From NCBI GenBank assembly GCA_015069385.1, contig SVIS01000002.1, positions 1 to 33,479 on the forward strand: a stretch of 33,479 nucleotides of DNA, given 5' to 3'. This stretch comes from Clostridiales bacterium. GTDB taxonomy: Bacteria > Bacillota > Clostridia > Christensenellales > UBA1242. The position numbers and the translations under genes are program-made. Under the pieces are notes generated by a model. That model did not search any database. It saw only the letters and a list, made by a program, of their open reading frames with translations, and had not been told where the DNA came from. Of the stretch, positions 1 through 8,083 are shown one piece after another (the stretch's first letter is position 1; each line of letters opens with the position of its first letter).

Positions 1-171
1 ATGGCCATACATCTCTCCTGTTATGCTTAGATCTAAACCATGGGCTTTAAAACCTATTGTGCCGGTGGCGGTAAGTGAGGCTTGTTTGGCTGCATACACG
101 CCTATGGCTAGAGCACATACGCAAAGTACTAATGTTGCAATGTTTATTAACCATTTATAGTTTTTCTTCAT
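1..171 (-). CDS. Secreted or surface-anchored protein, N-terminal part (runs off window)
   Basis: Open frame of 57 codons from an ATG at 171 to the window edge with no stop, so only the N-terminus is visible. It begins MKKN and has a hydrophobic stretch at about residues 8-28 (LINIATLVLCVCALAIGVYA), which looks like a signal peptide or N-terminal anchor. This is followed by a Thr/Gly-rich start of the mature part (TATGTIGFKAHG). A good Shine-Dalgarno (AAAGGAG) lies about 7 nt upstream of the ATG. The mature N-terminus resembles small exported proteins with beta-rich bodies, but I do not recognise the family. It has its own promoter with a run of nine G in the spacer, so its expression may be phase variable. 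Function unknown. Confidence 0.7.
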   Translation of the reverse strand, partial: MKKNYKWLINIATLVLCVCALAIGVYAAKQASLTATGTIGFKAHGLDLSITGEMYGH

Positions 172-200
172 TTTTTTCTCCTTTTTAATGATATATATGT

Positions 201-228
201 ATTCTACCCCCCCCCAGCCGATTGTCAA
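201..228 (-). promoter_or_regulatory. Promoter with poly-G spacer, for the secreted protein gene
   Basis: On the minus strand a perfect -35 TTGACA (223-228) and a -10 TAGAAT (201-206) are separated by 16 bp, of which nine are an unbroken G run touching the -10. The predicted start near 194 leaves a leader of about 22 nt that contains the Shine-Dalgarno of the gene starting at 171. The spacer is one base short of the 17-bp optimum, so gain of one G would restore it. Confidence 0.8.
207..215. repeat. Homopolymer tract C9/G9 in promoter spacer
   Basis: Nine consecutive C on the plus strand (G on the transcribed strand) in an otherwise AT-rich intergenic region. Runs of this length are prone to slipped-strand mispairing, and this one lies wholly between the -35 and -10 boxes. 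Confidence 0.95.
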
Positions 229-239
229 GCAAATTGACA
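223..239. repeat. Inverted repeat TGTCAA-N5-TTGACA over the -35 box
   Basis: A perfect 6-bp inverted repeat with a 5-bp centre; one arm is the -35 box of the poly-G promoter. It could be an operator for a dimeric regulator. It is short, and one arm is constrained by the promoter, so chance is possible. Confidence 0.4.
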
Positions 240-263
240 TAAAATTTATACAAATATTTTATT

Positions 264-292
264 AAAGAAAAACCCAACTATAAGGTTGAGTT
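264..292 (-). terminator. Rho-independent terminator after the ftsAZ operon
   Basis: Read on the minus strand, AACTCAAC (292-285), a 6-nt loop and GTTGGGTT (278-271) form an 8-bp stem including one T-G pair, followed by a T-rich tail. It lies just after the stop at 315. Confidence 0.75.
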
Positions 293-314
293 AAAAGGAG
301 AAATATTATTTAAA

Positions 315-686
315 TTACTTGTTTAAATCATCATCATTTAAATAACTTTTATATTTTTCATTTTCTATATATTTTATAAATTTTTGAACTTGTTCTTCTG
401 AATTTAAGCAAAAATCTATATTTTGCGCAAACCCTAAAGAGTTCATACTCATAACTTTTTCTATTGTTTCTAACAAAAACCATTCTAATCTTGCTTTTCG
501 AGTATTAGAAGTTCTTTGCATATTATCATCTTTAATGTTTTTAGAACAAAGTTTTAAATATCTTTTTAAAGCATTTTGCTCTAATGATACTACCTCTTGC
601 AAGGTAACCCCACCCGGAAATGCTTTATAAAAATAACTATGTGCATGCTTAAATATGCCTCTTACCTCGGTTTCAGAAAAAGTCAT
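315..686 (-). CDS. Hypothetical protein downstream of ftsZ
   Basis: A 123-residue soluble protein with no signal peptide or membrane segment and no family I recognise. The N-terminal half is basic (a KRYLKLCSKNIK stretch) and the C-terminus is acidic (ending DDDLNK); the middle looks helical. It starts 13 nt after the ftsZ stop, and its likely Shine-Dalgarno (AAGAGGT) directly follows the TAG of ftsZ. It is therefore the last gene of the ftsA-ftsZ transcript, which ends at the hairpin at 264-292. A role in division is only a guess from position. Confidence 0.75.
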   Translation of the reverse strand: MTFSETEVRGIFKHAHSYFYKAFPGGVTLQEVVSLEQNALKRYLKLCSKNIKDDNMQRTSNTRKARLEWFLLETIEKVMSMNSLGFAQNIDFCLNSEEQVQKFIKYIENEKYKSYLNDDDLNK

Positions 687-699
687 TAATTAATACCTC

Positions 700-1920
700 T
701 TATCTATGTTCTCTTAATTTTCTTAAATATGGTGGAATATCGTTATCTTCAACCTGTAATCTAGATGCAGGCACACCATCATTTTTAACAAAGTCTGCCT
801 TTGGCTCAATATGTGTATTTAATGTTTCAGGTTGTGAAACTTGTTGAACTTGTGTGTTTAATGCACTTCTTCCAATAGGGAAACCTTCGTAACGGCGATT
901 TGCAAAATTATTTGCAGCTTCTACGCCTTGTTTTACTTTATTTAAGTTTTTATCTTCAAGAACTGGACTATCTGATTGGAAACCAGTTGCAATAATAGTA
1001 ATTTCAACTTCATCATTCATAGATTCATCAATACCTGAACCAAAAATAATGTTACATGTTGGGTCAACAACTTCTTTAACAAGATCAGCTGCCTCATAAA
1101 CCTCATCAAGAGGCAAATCAAGACCACCTTTTACATTAATAATAACACCAGTAGCACCTTCAATAGTTGTTTCAAGAAGTGGACTAGAAACGGCTTGACG
1201 AACAGCCTCTATTGTTTTATTTTCACCCTTAGAATGACCAATACCCATGTGGGCAAGACCACGATTTTTCATTACAGAACGAACATCGGCAAAGTCAAGA
1301 TTAATAAGGCTTGGAGTAACAATAAGGTCTGAAATGCCTTGAATACCTTGGCGCAAAACATCATCAGCGTACATAAAAGCCTCAATAATTGGGGTGCCTT
1401 TTGGAACTAATTTTAGCAATTTATCGTTAGGAATTATAACTAAAGTATCAACATATTTACGTAAATTTTCTAAACCTTTTTCGCAATTCTCAATACGAGT
1501 TCTACCTTCAAAACCAAATGGTTTTGTAACAACTGCTATTGTTAAAATGCCCATTTCTTTTGCAATTTGAGCAACAACTGGTGCTGCACCAGTTCCAGTG
1601 CCACCACCCATGCCGGCAGTAATAAATACAAGGTCACAATCTTTGAGCATTTCTGATATACTTGCTTTAGATTCTTCTGCTGCTTTTTGACCAACTTCTG
1701 GATCAGCACCAGCCCCAAGACCGCGGGTTAATTTTTCACCAATTTGTAATCTATGTTCTGCCTTAGAAAGTAATAATGCTTGTTTATCTGTATTAATAGC
1801 AACAAATTGTGCGCTTGTAATATTTGCATCAATCATTCTATTAACGGCATTATTTCCACCGCCACCAACACCAATAACCTTAATATTAGCAACTGCGCCT
1901 ACGTTTAAATTATTATACAT
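700..1920 (-). CDS. ftsZ: Cell division GTPase FtsZ
   Basis: Tubulin-like GTPase that polymerises at mid-cell to form the Z ring. The 406-residue protein has the N-terminal nucleotide-binding loop ([13 protein letters not shown], about 17-29), the tubulin signature GGGTGTG at 105-111 and the T7 loop NLDFAD at 207-212 that completes the active site of the next subunit. A variable linker follows, then the conserved C-terminal peptide near the end ([10 protein letters not shown]), which binds FtsA and other anchors. Length is normal for Firmicutes. It starts 15 nt after ftsA behind an AAGGAG Shine-Dalgarno and is followed closely by a small unknown gene in the same operon. Confidence 0.98.
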   Translation of the reverse strand: MYNNLNVGAVANIKVIGVGGGGNNAVNRMIDANITSAQFVAINTDKQALLLSKAEHRLQIGEKLTRGLGAGADPEVGQKAAEESKASISEMLKDCDLVFITAGMGGGTGTGAAPVVAQIAKEMGILTIAVVTKPFGFEGRTRIENCEKGLENLRKYVDTLVIIPNDKLLKLVPKGTPIIEAFMYADDVLRQGIQGISDLIVTPSLINLDFADVRSVMKNRGLAHMGIGHSKGENKTIEAVRQAVSSPLLETTIEGATGVIINVKGGLDLPLDEVYEAADLVKEVVDPTCNIIFGSGIDESMNDEVEITIIATGFQSDSPVLEDKNLNKVKQGVEAANNFANRRYEGFPIGRSALNTQVQQVSQPETLNTHIEPKADFVKNDGVPASRLQVEDNDIPPYLRKLREHR

Positions 1921-1935
1921 AAAAATTTTACTCCT

Positions 1936-3105
1936 TTATCTTTTTGTTATTTTTTTTAAAAAACTTAAAAATTTATTTGTTTTATGTTTTTGTTCTTGGT
2001 TTATTGCCGAATTCAAAAGCCCAAGCACTGCTGAGTAATTAGGTTTTGAAAGTTGCAAATTTGGTGGAGAAAGAATTTCTACATTCACACCAAAGTATTT
2101 GGCTAAATAATCCTTCGCTCCCTTTATAAAACAAATCCCGCCACCTGTCAAGTAAAAAGGCATTTTATATAAATCTTTTTTTTGAGTAGAGGTTAAACAT
2201 TTGTTTATAAGCGAACAAATCATCTCTAATCTTGCAGCGACAACCTCATTTGCTTCGGTCATTGAAATAATGCTAGGTTTGTTTTGTTTTGATATTTCGT
2301 AGCCATCTGAAAGTTCTGGCACTACTGAAAGAATTATTTGTTTTTTTAATTCTTCTGCTTCTTTATAACTTATTTTTAAACATTCGCTCAAATCACTTGT
2401 AACTTGCCCACCACCAACAGAAAAACTATTAAGTGATAATAGGCCATTACCTTTTGTAATTGAAACCGAAGTAGAAAGATAGCCACAATCAACAATTATG
2501 GATGGTACTTCCCTATTTTTTTCAGAAAGTAAATACATATTTTCAGATAATGTTGATGATAAATATTCAACAGAACTTAAACCAAACTTTCTTAGTGCAA
2601 CATTAATTTTTGATATAAATGCTTTTTCTGCGTATATGTAACTTATTTCACCGCTAAGCCGGCAAGTTTTTTCTCCTATTGGATTAATTACCTTTCTGCC
2701 ATCATCTAAAACAAAATATATTGGTGAACAACTAATTAAAACATAATTATCATTATCTTTTAATTCATTTGCTTGTTGATAAATTTCTAAAATGTCTGAT
2801 TCTTCAACTTTTAATTTATCTCCAAAATTTTGCATAAATTGTTTTGTTATACAACTGCAAAAATCTGCAGGTACACCAACAAATAATTTTTTTATGCGCT
2901 CGCCTGCATTGATTTCTGCTTTTGCAATTGCATCACAAACATCATCAGTAAATTTGTCTGGCTCAACAAATTCTGCATTATAATAACCAGCATAATCTTT
3001 TATATAAGATGCATAAAGGTTTAAAGTGTTGTTAATGCCGCGGTTACCCATTAAAACGGCAATTTTACTTGTTCCAATATCCATAACAGATATTGTATTC
3101 TTCAT
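1936..3105 (-). CDS. ftsA: Cell division protein FtsA (divergent)
   Basis: Actin-like protein that tethers FtsZ to the membrane. I take the ATG at 3105 (389 residues, MKNTISVMDIGTSK), which lies behind a strong AAAGGAGGT, rather than an upstream in-frame extension to 3168. The phosphate-1 motif DIGTSK is near the N-terminus, a diverged phosphate-2 region DCGYLST replaces the usual DIGGGT, and the adenosine motif LTGGG lies near the C-terminal third. The end (KFLSFLKKITKR) fits the amphipathic membrane-targeting helix of FtsA. The immediate downstream gene is ftsZ. The sequence is clearly more diverged than its FtsZ partner, and the altered phosphate-2 loop may affect ATP handling. Confidence 0.9.
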   Translation of the reverse strand: MKNTISVMDIGTSKIAVLMGNRGINNTLNLYASYIKDYAGYYNAEFVEPDKFTDDVCDAIAKAEINAGERIKKLFVGVPADFCSCITKQFMQNFGDKLKVEESDILEIYQQANELKDNDNYVLISCSPIYFVLDDGRKVINPIGEKTCRLSGEISYIYAEKAFISKINVALRKFGLSSVEYLSSTLSENMYLLSEKNREVPSIIVDCGYLSTSVSITKGNGLLSLNSFSVGGGQVTSDLSECLKISYKEAEELKKQIILSVVPELSDGYEISKQNKPSIISMTEANEVVAARLEMICSLINKCLTSTQKKDLYKMPFYLTGGGICFIKGAKDYLAKYFGVNVEILSPPNLQLSKPNYSAVLGLLNSAINQEQKHKTNKFLSFLKKITKR

Positions 3106-3238
3106 TTTAACACCTACCTCCTTTATTTGATTTTGTTTAAATTTTGAATTATAGTCAAAAATAAACAATGCTTTGCTTATATGCAGTAATATTCAAAATC
3201 AGATATGTTTTTCGCATAATTATAAATTATATGTTATA

Positions 3239-3267
3239 ATTATAAACAATCATACGCATATTGTCAA
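3239..3267 (-). promoter_or_regulatory. Consensus sigma-A promoter of the ftsA-ftsZ operon
   Basis: Minus-strand TTGACA (3262-3267), 17 bp, TATAAT (3239-3244): a perfect match. Predicted start near 3232 leaves a 5' leader of about 125 nt before the ftsA ATG at 3105. The intergenic stretch 3106-3502 otherwise holds only AT-rich sequence and the divergent promoter at 3398-3426. Confidence 0.85.
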
Positions 3268-3397
3268 TTATAAAAATAATATTTTTTTGTTTAACTTTAA
3301 CAAAATATATTAAGTTTAGTTAAAATAAACTTTTTGCATAAAACAAATAATTTTGTTAATTATTTTTTTATTATAAATTAAAAATATCTAAAAAAAC

Positions 3398-3426
3398 TTG
3401 TCAGATTTTGTAATAAATGATATAAT
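3398..3426 (+). promoter_or_regulatory. Sigma-A promoter for the gene at 3512
   Basis: TTGTCA (3398-3403), 17 bp, TATAAT (3421-3426) on the plus strand, divergent from the ftsA promoter. The leader to the ATG at 3512 would be about 80 nt. Confidence 0.75.
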
Positions 3427-3511
3427 TTTATATATTTTTTTGATGCAATAATTAATTGCATAAATGCCTGCATATGTTGCTTAGTTTAAAAATTTAAGGT
3501 GGGTGAACATT

Positions 3512-3979
3512 ATGAGAGATTTATCTGAATACAAACTTTTAGGATATTATTTAATTAAACTTTATGAAAAAAGTGAAACTTGTCAATTAAAGTATGAACA
3601 AGTAAAAACTTTTACTCAAAATGTTTTTAAACGACTTGGTACAAATTATAATTATAATTTTTTACCCATAGATGAAAAAATTAATATAATTAAATCAATG
3701 ATTAGCAAAGGCATGTTTAGCACAAAAGTTGTAAACGGTAAACAAACATTTACTCAAAAATATAATCACGAAATAGCCAAATATATTTATGTAACTTATA
3801 GTGCTGATGGCAACCTGACCTTCAAACTTCCAAGAGAAATAATTGAAGGCAACAAATCACTTTTACAATTTGCAAAAAATATTTATTCTAATGGCATTGA
3901 TTTAAATTTGCAATCTGCAATTCAATCAGAACTTAACACATATTCTACAAAACAACCAAAAAATAAAAATTATGCTTAA
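3512..3979 (+). CDS. Hypothetical protein
   Basis: A 155-residue soluble protein of unknown family. I choose the ATG at 3512 over the in-frame GTG at 3503 because the AAGGTGG Shine-Dalgarno overlaps the GTG and is well spaced from the ATG. It is rich in Lys, Asn, Tyr and Ile, with a helical N-terminus (LSEYKLLGYYLIKLYEK) and no membrane segment or signal. It has its own promoter (3398-3426) and its own terminator (3989-4013), so it is a single-gene unit divergent from ftsAZ. Confidence 0.75.
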   Translation: MRDLSEYKLLGYYLIKLYEKSETCQLKYEQVKTFTQNVFKRLGTNYNYNFLPIDEKINIIKSMISKGMFSTKVVNGKQTFTQKYNHEIAKYIYVTYSADGNLTFKLPREIIEGNKSLLQFAKNIYSNGIDLNLQSAIQSELNTYSTKQPKNKNYA

Positions 3980-3988
3980 ATAAAATAC

Positions 3989-4013
3989 AATCTCTTTTTT
4001 AAGAGATTTTTTT
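3989..4013 (+). terminator. Rho-independent terminator after the gene at 3512
   Basis: Perfect 8-bp stem AATCTCTT / AAGAGATT with a T4 loop followed by five further T. Confidence 0.85.
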
Positions 4014-4077
4014 ATTAATGAAAACAACACTACAAAGTGAGTTTTTTATTTGTTGTAACAAATAATTAACAACTATC

Positions 4078-4106
4078 TTGCGTTTTTTTTAGTGATTTGA
4101 TATAAT
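4078..4106 (+). promoter_or_regulatory. Promoter of the DUF4364-ABC operon
   Basis: TTGCGT (4078-4083), 17 bp, TATAAT (4101-4106). The -10 ends 6 nt before the ATG at 4113, so transcription should start at or next to the start codon, giving a leaderless mRNA for the first gene. Confidence 0.7.
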
Positions 4107-4112
4107 CACTAT

Positions 4113-4679
4113 ATGGAACAAAGAAAAAAAGAGGCCGACCTTCCAATCTGCGACCCAATGACATGTAAATTAATCATTTTATTTACTCTAGAAAAAATGG
4201 AATTCCCTTTAACTGAAAATACAATTTTTGATATTATTTATTATAGAAATAATTGGATGTCATACATGGATTGCAAAGATTATTTATATAAATTAGTAGA
4301 TAGTAATCTTGTTTACAAAACAGAAAATTATGATAGCGAAGAACGTTTTAACATAACTTATGATGGACGTAATTGTCTTAATCATTTCTATTCAAAAATA
4401 CCACTATCTTTAAGAGAACATATAACCGAATATACACGAGCAAATAGAATGCATTTTAAACGTTCACAAGAATATGTTTCTACTTTTTTTAAATCGGAAG
4501 ATGGTTCATATATTGTAGTATTGAAAATAAGGTCAGATACACTTCAAAATGAACCTATTTTTGAAATTAAAATAAAGGCACCAAGCAGGCAAAGTGCAAT
4601 TGAGGCTTGCAAAAAATGGCAAGAACAGGCACATAATGCTTTTGAAAGCATATATGAATTATTAATTGAAGAAAATTAA
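4113..4679 (+). CDS. DUF4364 family winged-helix-type regulator
   Basis: A 188-residue protein matching the DUF4364 pattern of Clostridia: a KLIILFTLEKM helix near residue 18, the PLTENTIFDII segment and an NITYDGRNCL turn-helix, then a C-terminal alpha/beta part. The N-terminal half looks like a winged helix related to PadR-type regulators; DNA binding is inferred. No Shine-Dalgarno precedes the ATG, and the -10 box sits 6 nt away, so translation is probably leaderless. The second Met (residue 16) has no better ribosome site. It is followed at 14 nt by an ABC ATPase gene and likely controls or accompanies that transporter. Confidence 0.8.
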   Translation: MEQRKKEADLPICDPMTCKLIILFTLEKMEFPLTENTIFDIIYYRNNWMSYMDCKDYLYKLVDSNLVYKTENYDSEERFNITYDGRNCLNHFYSKIPLSLREHITEYTRANRMHFKRSQEYVSTFFKSEDGSYIVVLKIRSDTLQNEPIFEIKIKAPSRQSAIEACKKWQEQAHNAFESIYELLIEEN

Positions 4680-4693
4680 TTTTAGGAGATTTT

Positions 4694-5629
4694 ATGTCAA
4701 ACGTAGTATTAGACATTCAAGGTTTAACAAAAATTTATGGTGAAAGAAAAGCCGTAAATAATGTATCGTTTGTTGTTCGCAGTGGTGAAATTTTTGGTTT
4801 TTTAGGTGCCAATGGTGCTGGAAAAAGTACTACCATTAAAATGCTTACTGGGCTTACAACAGTAACTTCGGGTGATGCTTTTATTAATGGCTACTCTATT
4901 AAATTTAAATTTGAAGATGCAATGGAAAGCGTTGGCAGTATTGTTGAAATGCCAGAATTTTATACTTATTTAACTGGTTATCAAAATCTTAAATATTTTG
5001 CCAAACTTTCTGATATTAAAGATAAAAGTCAAATTGACCATGCTGTTTCTATTGTAGGGCTTTCTAATAGAATACACGAAAAAGTAAGTAAATATTCACT
5101 TGGTATGAAACAACGTTTAGGTGTTGCTCAAGCCTTGTTAAATAAACCAAAACTTTTAATTTTAGATGAACCAACAAATGGTTTAGATGCAAATGGTATT
5201 AGAGAATTTAGAATGCTACTTAAAGACCTCGCACATAAGGAAGGCATAGCAATTTTAATTTCAAGTCATATATTAGGCGAAATGCAAAATTTATGTGACA
5301 CAATAGGCATTATAGATAATGGTATATTACTAGAAACAAACCGAATGAGCACAATTAAAGAAAACATAACCGAACATGGCTCGCAATTTATAAAATGTAA
5401 TGCACCAAACTTTGCAGGTAAAATTATTGAAGAAGAATATAATCTTCAAGTTAAAATTTGTAATAATAAAGTACTTTTTACAGCCGACGAAAATACAATT
5501 GCAAAAATTATAATTGATCTTACAAAACGAAACATATCTGTGTTTGGTGCTGGCGAAGTAGACGCATCTTTAGAAGATATTTTCTTAACCGTTGTTAATG
5601 ATGGAAAAACTGGAACAGGAATAAACTAA
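4694..5629 (+). CDS. ABC-2 type transporter, ATP-binding subunit
   Basis: Energising subunit of an ABC exporter. In 311 residues it has Walker A GANGAGKST (38-46), signature YSLGMKQ (134-140), Walker B LLILDEP (154-160) followed by the D-loop, and the switch His in ISSHIL. The C-terminal 90 residues form the extension typical of CcmA/BcrA-like ATPases of drug or lantibiotic exporters. Shine-Dalgarno TAGGAG. It lies between the DUF4364 gene and the permease (11-nt gap), so the three form an operon. The substrate cannot be told from sequence; bacitracin/lantibiotic-type self-protection is one possibility for the family. Confidence 0.93.
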   Translation: MSNVVLDIQGLTKIYGERKAVNNVSFVVRSGEIFGFLGANGAGKSTTIKMLTGLTTVTSGDAFINGYSIKFKFEDAMESVGSIVEMPEFYTYLTGYQNLKYFAKLSDIKDKSQIDHAVSIVGLSNRIHEKVSKYSLGMKQRLGVAQALLNKPKLLILDEPTNGLDANGIREFRMLLKDLAHKEGIAILISSHILGEMQNLCDTIGIIDNGILLETNRMSTIKENITEHGSQFIKCNAPNFAGKIIEEEYNLQVKICNNKVLFTADENTIAKIIIDLTKRNISVFGAGEVDASLEDIFLTVVNDGKTGTGIN

Positions 5630-5640
5630 AAGGAGTAACT

Positions 5641-7407
5641 ATGAAAAAAATATTTAGAATGGCAAATGCCGAACTTAGCAAAATATTTATGCGTCCATCT
5701 ATGTTTGTTTTAACTGGTGTTTTAATAGTTGCTCTTGTACTTTCCTTTTTCTTCTTTAACCCAAGTGAAAAAAATACCAAATTTACTTATAGTTTAACTA
5801 ATACTTCTAGCATATATACTTCATTTCAAAATGATTACTCTACTTTAGAACAAGAATTAATTACTGCAAAAACAGATATAGATGAATATATGGAAGATAC
5901 GGGCGGTATATATGAAAAATTTTCTGGTGATTTTCATTCGTTAAAAATTTATTTTTATGGTGACTTTACCACAACAGTTTTAAGTATTGCCGAAAATGAA
6001 AATTATTTATCATCTTCAGATTATGAAAAATGCAAAATCGCATTTACCGCTCTGCGTGCTAAAATTCAAAACTTAATGGATTATATGTTATATAATATAA
6101 AAAATAAAAAAATTAATTTTATTTTAACAAATGATTTATATAACAAAACATACACTACTCTTTCAGACATGTTCGACAACCTTCCAAGTGATAAAGATTT
6201 ATTGAGCTTTACTGCATCTTTAGTAGTTGATAGATATAATTTATTAAAAAACACATATGATATTGAAAAGTTAGACATAGAGATTTCTAAATTAGAAATT
6301 ATTGAAATTGATATGACAAGTTTAGAAGAACTATTAAATCAATATTTTTATACCAATTTCGATGAAACCACATCTGGAACTGTTATCAATTATTCACATA
6401 CAGGAAAATTAGAAACGTTATATAATGATGTTATAACATATTACAACGAACATATAGATACAACACAAGATGAATTTGTATACGAAATGAATGAAAGAGT
6501 TGCCAAATTTTACGACTATATCCAAATTTGCAAAGCTTTAATTGCTAATAATTTTGAATTGCTTAGAATTGGGGATAAAACCGATGACCAAATCGCTAAC
6601 TATGTTGGTTTTTCTGGAGTATCTATTTATAATTTAAAAAAGCAAATTACAACTTCTAAATATTTTTATGATAACAATACTTTTGGTTATGAATACTTAA
6701 CAGCATTTAACTATAATATTAATAGCGGAACTCAAACAAATGCTTATGATTTTGCATTTTATGCAATGCAAATTTTATCGGCTTTTATAATAGTTTTTGT
6801 TATTTTCTTTGCAACCAGTATGTTGAGTGGTGAACAAAGCTCTGGCACTTTAAAAATGACAGCAACAAGACCATTTACTAGAAACAAAATATATTCAGGT
6901 AAATTTTTAGCTTGCTTTAATGTTGCTTTAATTCTTCTTGGAGTATCATTACTAGCATCACTTGCAATTGGATTTGCCACTTTTGGTTTTTCTTTCCAAA
7001 ATGTTCTTGTCGTAGTAAATGCAGAAAGCCTGTTTATAACAAATCCCGTAATTTTAATGTTGATATATTTTGGAAGTATTTTGATAGATGTTATATTCTA
7101 TATTGCTCTTGCAATTTTAATTTCAATGTTAATAAAACAAGCAACTGTTTCAACAGGTATTACCAGTGCAATATTTATTGTTTCACAAATATTATTTGGT
7201 ACAGTTACAGCAAGTTGGACAAGATTTGTCCCAACTCTCAATTTAGGCTTGTATAAATTTTTCACAATCTCTAATACAGGAATGTTTAGTTTTTCGGTTG
7301 TACCAAATACTTCATTAATTACTTGTGGAATATTTGCAATATTATTTACTCTGGCTTTTGACTTATTTGCAAGATTATTATTTACGCATAGAAATTTAGA
7401 CAAATAG
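5641..7407 (+). CDS. ABC-2 type transporter, permease with large extracellular domain
   Basis: Membrane partner of the ATPase just upstream. The 588 residues start with one membrane segment (about 20-39). Then come roughly 330 hydrophilic residues predicted to lie outside the cell, with coiled-coil-like stretches. The C-terminal block holds about five further membrane segments, beginning at ILSAFIIVFVIFFATSML. The motif GEQSSGTLKMTATRPFTR just after that segment is typical of ABC-2 permeases. AAAAGGAG lies upstream of the ATG. The large loop could sense or bind a peptide or envelope stressor; this is inference. The transcript ends at the hairpin at 7411-7443. Confidence 0.9.
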   Translation: MKKIFRMANAELSKIFMRPSMFVLTGVLIVALVLSFFFFNPSEKNTKFTYSLTNTSSIYTSFQNDYSTLEQELITAKTDIDEYMEDTGGIYEKFSGDFHSLKIYFYGDFTTTVLSIAENENYLSSSDYEKCKIAFTALRAKIQNLMDYMLYNIKNKKINFILTNDLYNKTYTTLSDMFDNLPSDKDLLSFTASLVVDRYNLLKNTYDIEKLDIEISKLEIIEIDMTSLEELLNQYFYTNFDETTSGTVINYSHTGKLETLYNDVITYYNEHIDTTQDEFVYEMNERVAKFYDYIQICKALIANNFELLRIGDKTDDQIANYVGFSGVSIYNLKKQITTSKYFYDNNTFGYEYLTAFNYNINSGTQTNAYDFAFYAMQILSAFIIVFVIFFATSMLSGEQSSGTLKMTATRPFTRNKIYSGKFLACFNVALILLGVSLLASLAIGFATFGFSFQNVLVVVNAESLFITNPVILMLIYFGSILIDVIFYIALAILISMLIKQATVSTGITSAIFIVSQILFGTVTASWTRFVPTLNLGLYKFFTISNTGMFSFSVVPNTSLITCGIFAILFTLAFDLFARLLFTHRNLDK

Positions 7408-7410
7408 TAT

Positions 7411-7443
7411 AAAAAATATATTGGTAATACCAATATATTTTTT
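7411..7443. terminator. Bidirectional terminator between convergent operons
   Basis: Perfect 14-bp inverted repeat (AAAAAATATATTGG / CCAATATATTTTTT) with a 5-nt loop. It gives a T run on both strands and so can end both the ABC operon and the recJ-relA-hemZ operon; the stop of the minus-strand gene overlaps its edge. Confidence 0.9.
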
Positions 7444-8047
7444 AATTATAATTATTTAAATAATCAATAAGTTCGCTTTTATGACTAGCAGCATATGAAA
7501 CGCATGCCTGATGGCTTTCATCTACTCTTTTTGTACCATGTGTTTTACTATTCAAAAAATGTATACAAGTATGTCCGCCCTCTCCGGTTTCTAATATATC
7601 AAAACCATGTGGCATACCGTTAGATGACCCGGCGTAAAATTTCCCGTTAATTTCTACCCAAACAGGTCTACGAGTCCAACTCCATTGTCCACCATAAATT
7701 TGTTTAAAAATTTCAGTATTTTTGGCATCAATTGTTTGAACATCGGCATGATTATATCCACCCATGCGCTTAACAAAATATTCTTGTTTTGAGTATATGT
7801 CTATAACTCTTATTACAACATATTTAGTAAATATTGCATCCATATTCTCAAACCAGTCTAAGTTTAAAACATCTATTGTTTCAGCAGAAAAAATCACTTT
7901 TTCCTCGTCTTCGTTTTTATCATTTATTATTTGTTGCTCTTCGGCTGTAAGCAAATATGAATTATTTGAAGGAAGTGGTACTACCAACGAAAACATTATA
8001 CCACATAATAAACAAGAAAAAAATATTGCAAAAGTATTAATCTTCAT
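7442..8047 (-). CDS. Secreted protein with conserved HADV/GGQWSW...GHTCIHF domain
   Basis: A 201-residue protein with an N-terminal hydrophobic signal or anchor (about 5-25) and an acidic linker. The C-terminal domain of about 95 residues carries NHADVQTIDA, YGGQWSWTRRPVWV, NGMPHG and GHTCIHFLNSKTHGT. I recall this domain at the C-terminus of clostridial cell-wall proteins, often after LysM or peptidoglycan-binding repeats; its conserved His and Cys suggest an enzyme, but the reaction is not known to me. Here it stands alone. No Shine-Dalgarno is visible at the ATG, which lies 36 nt after the hemZ stop. It is the last gene of the recJ-relA-hemZ run. Confidence 0.8.
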   Translation of the reverse strand: MKINTFAIFFSCLLCGIMFSLVVPLPSNNSYLLTAEEQQIINDKNEDEEKVIFSAETIDVLNLDWFENMDAIFTKYVVIRVIDIYSKQEYFVKRMGGYNHADVQTIDAKNTEIFKQIYGGQWSWTRRPVWVEINGKFYAGSSNGMPHGFDILETGEGGHTCIHFLNSKTHGTKRVDESHQACVSYAASHKSELIDYLNNYN

Positions 8048-8083
8048 AATTATATACTGCGCAATATTCTTATTTTTATGTTA

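Noticed and set aside
3106..3168. N-terminal extension of FtsA
   Set aside because: A strong AAAGGAGGT points to the ATG at 3105, and the family starts there.
3268..3397. Long A/T runs as slippage loci
   Set aside because: Such runs are everywhere in this AT-rich DNA and not tied to a coding frame or promoter spacer here.
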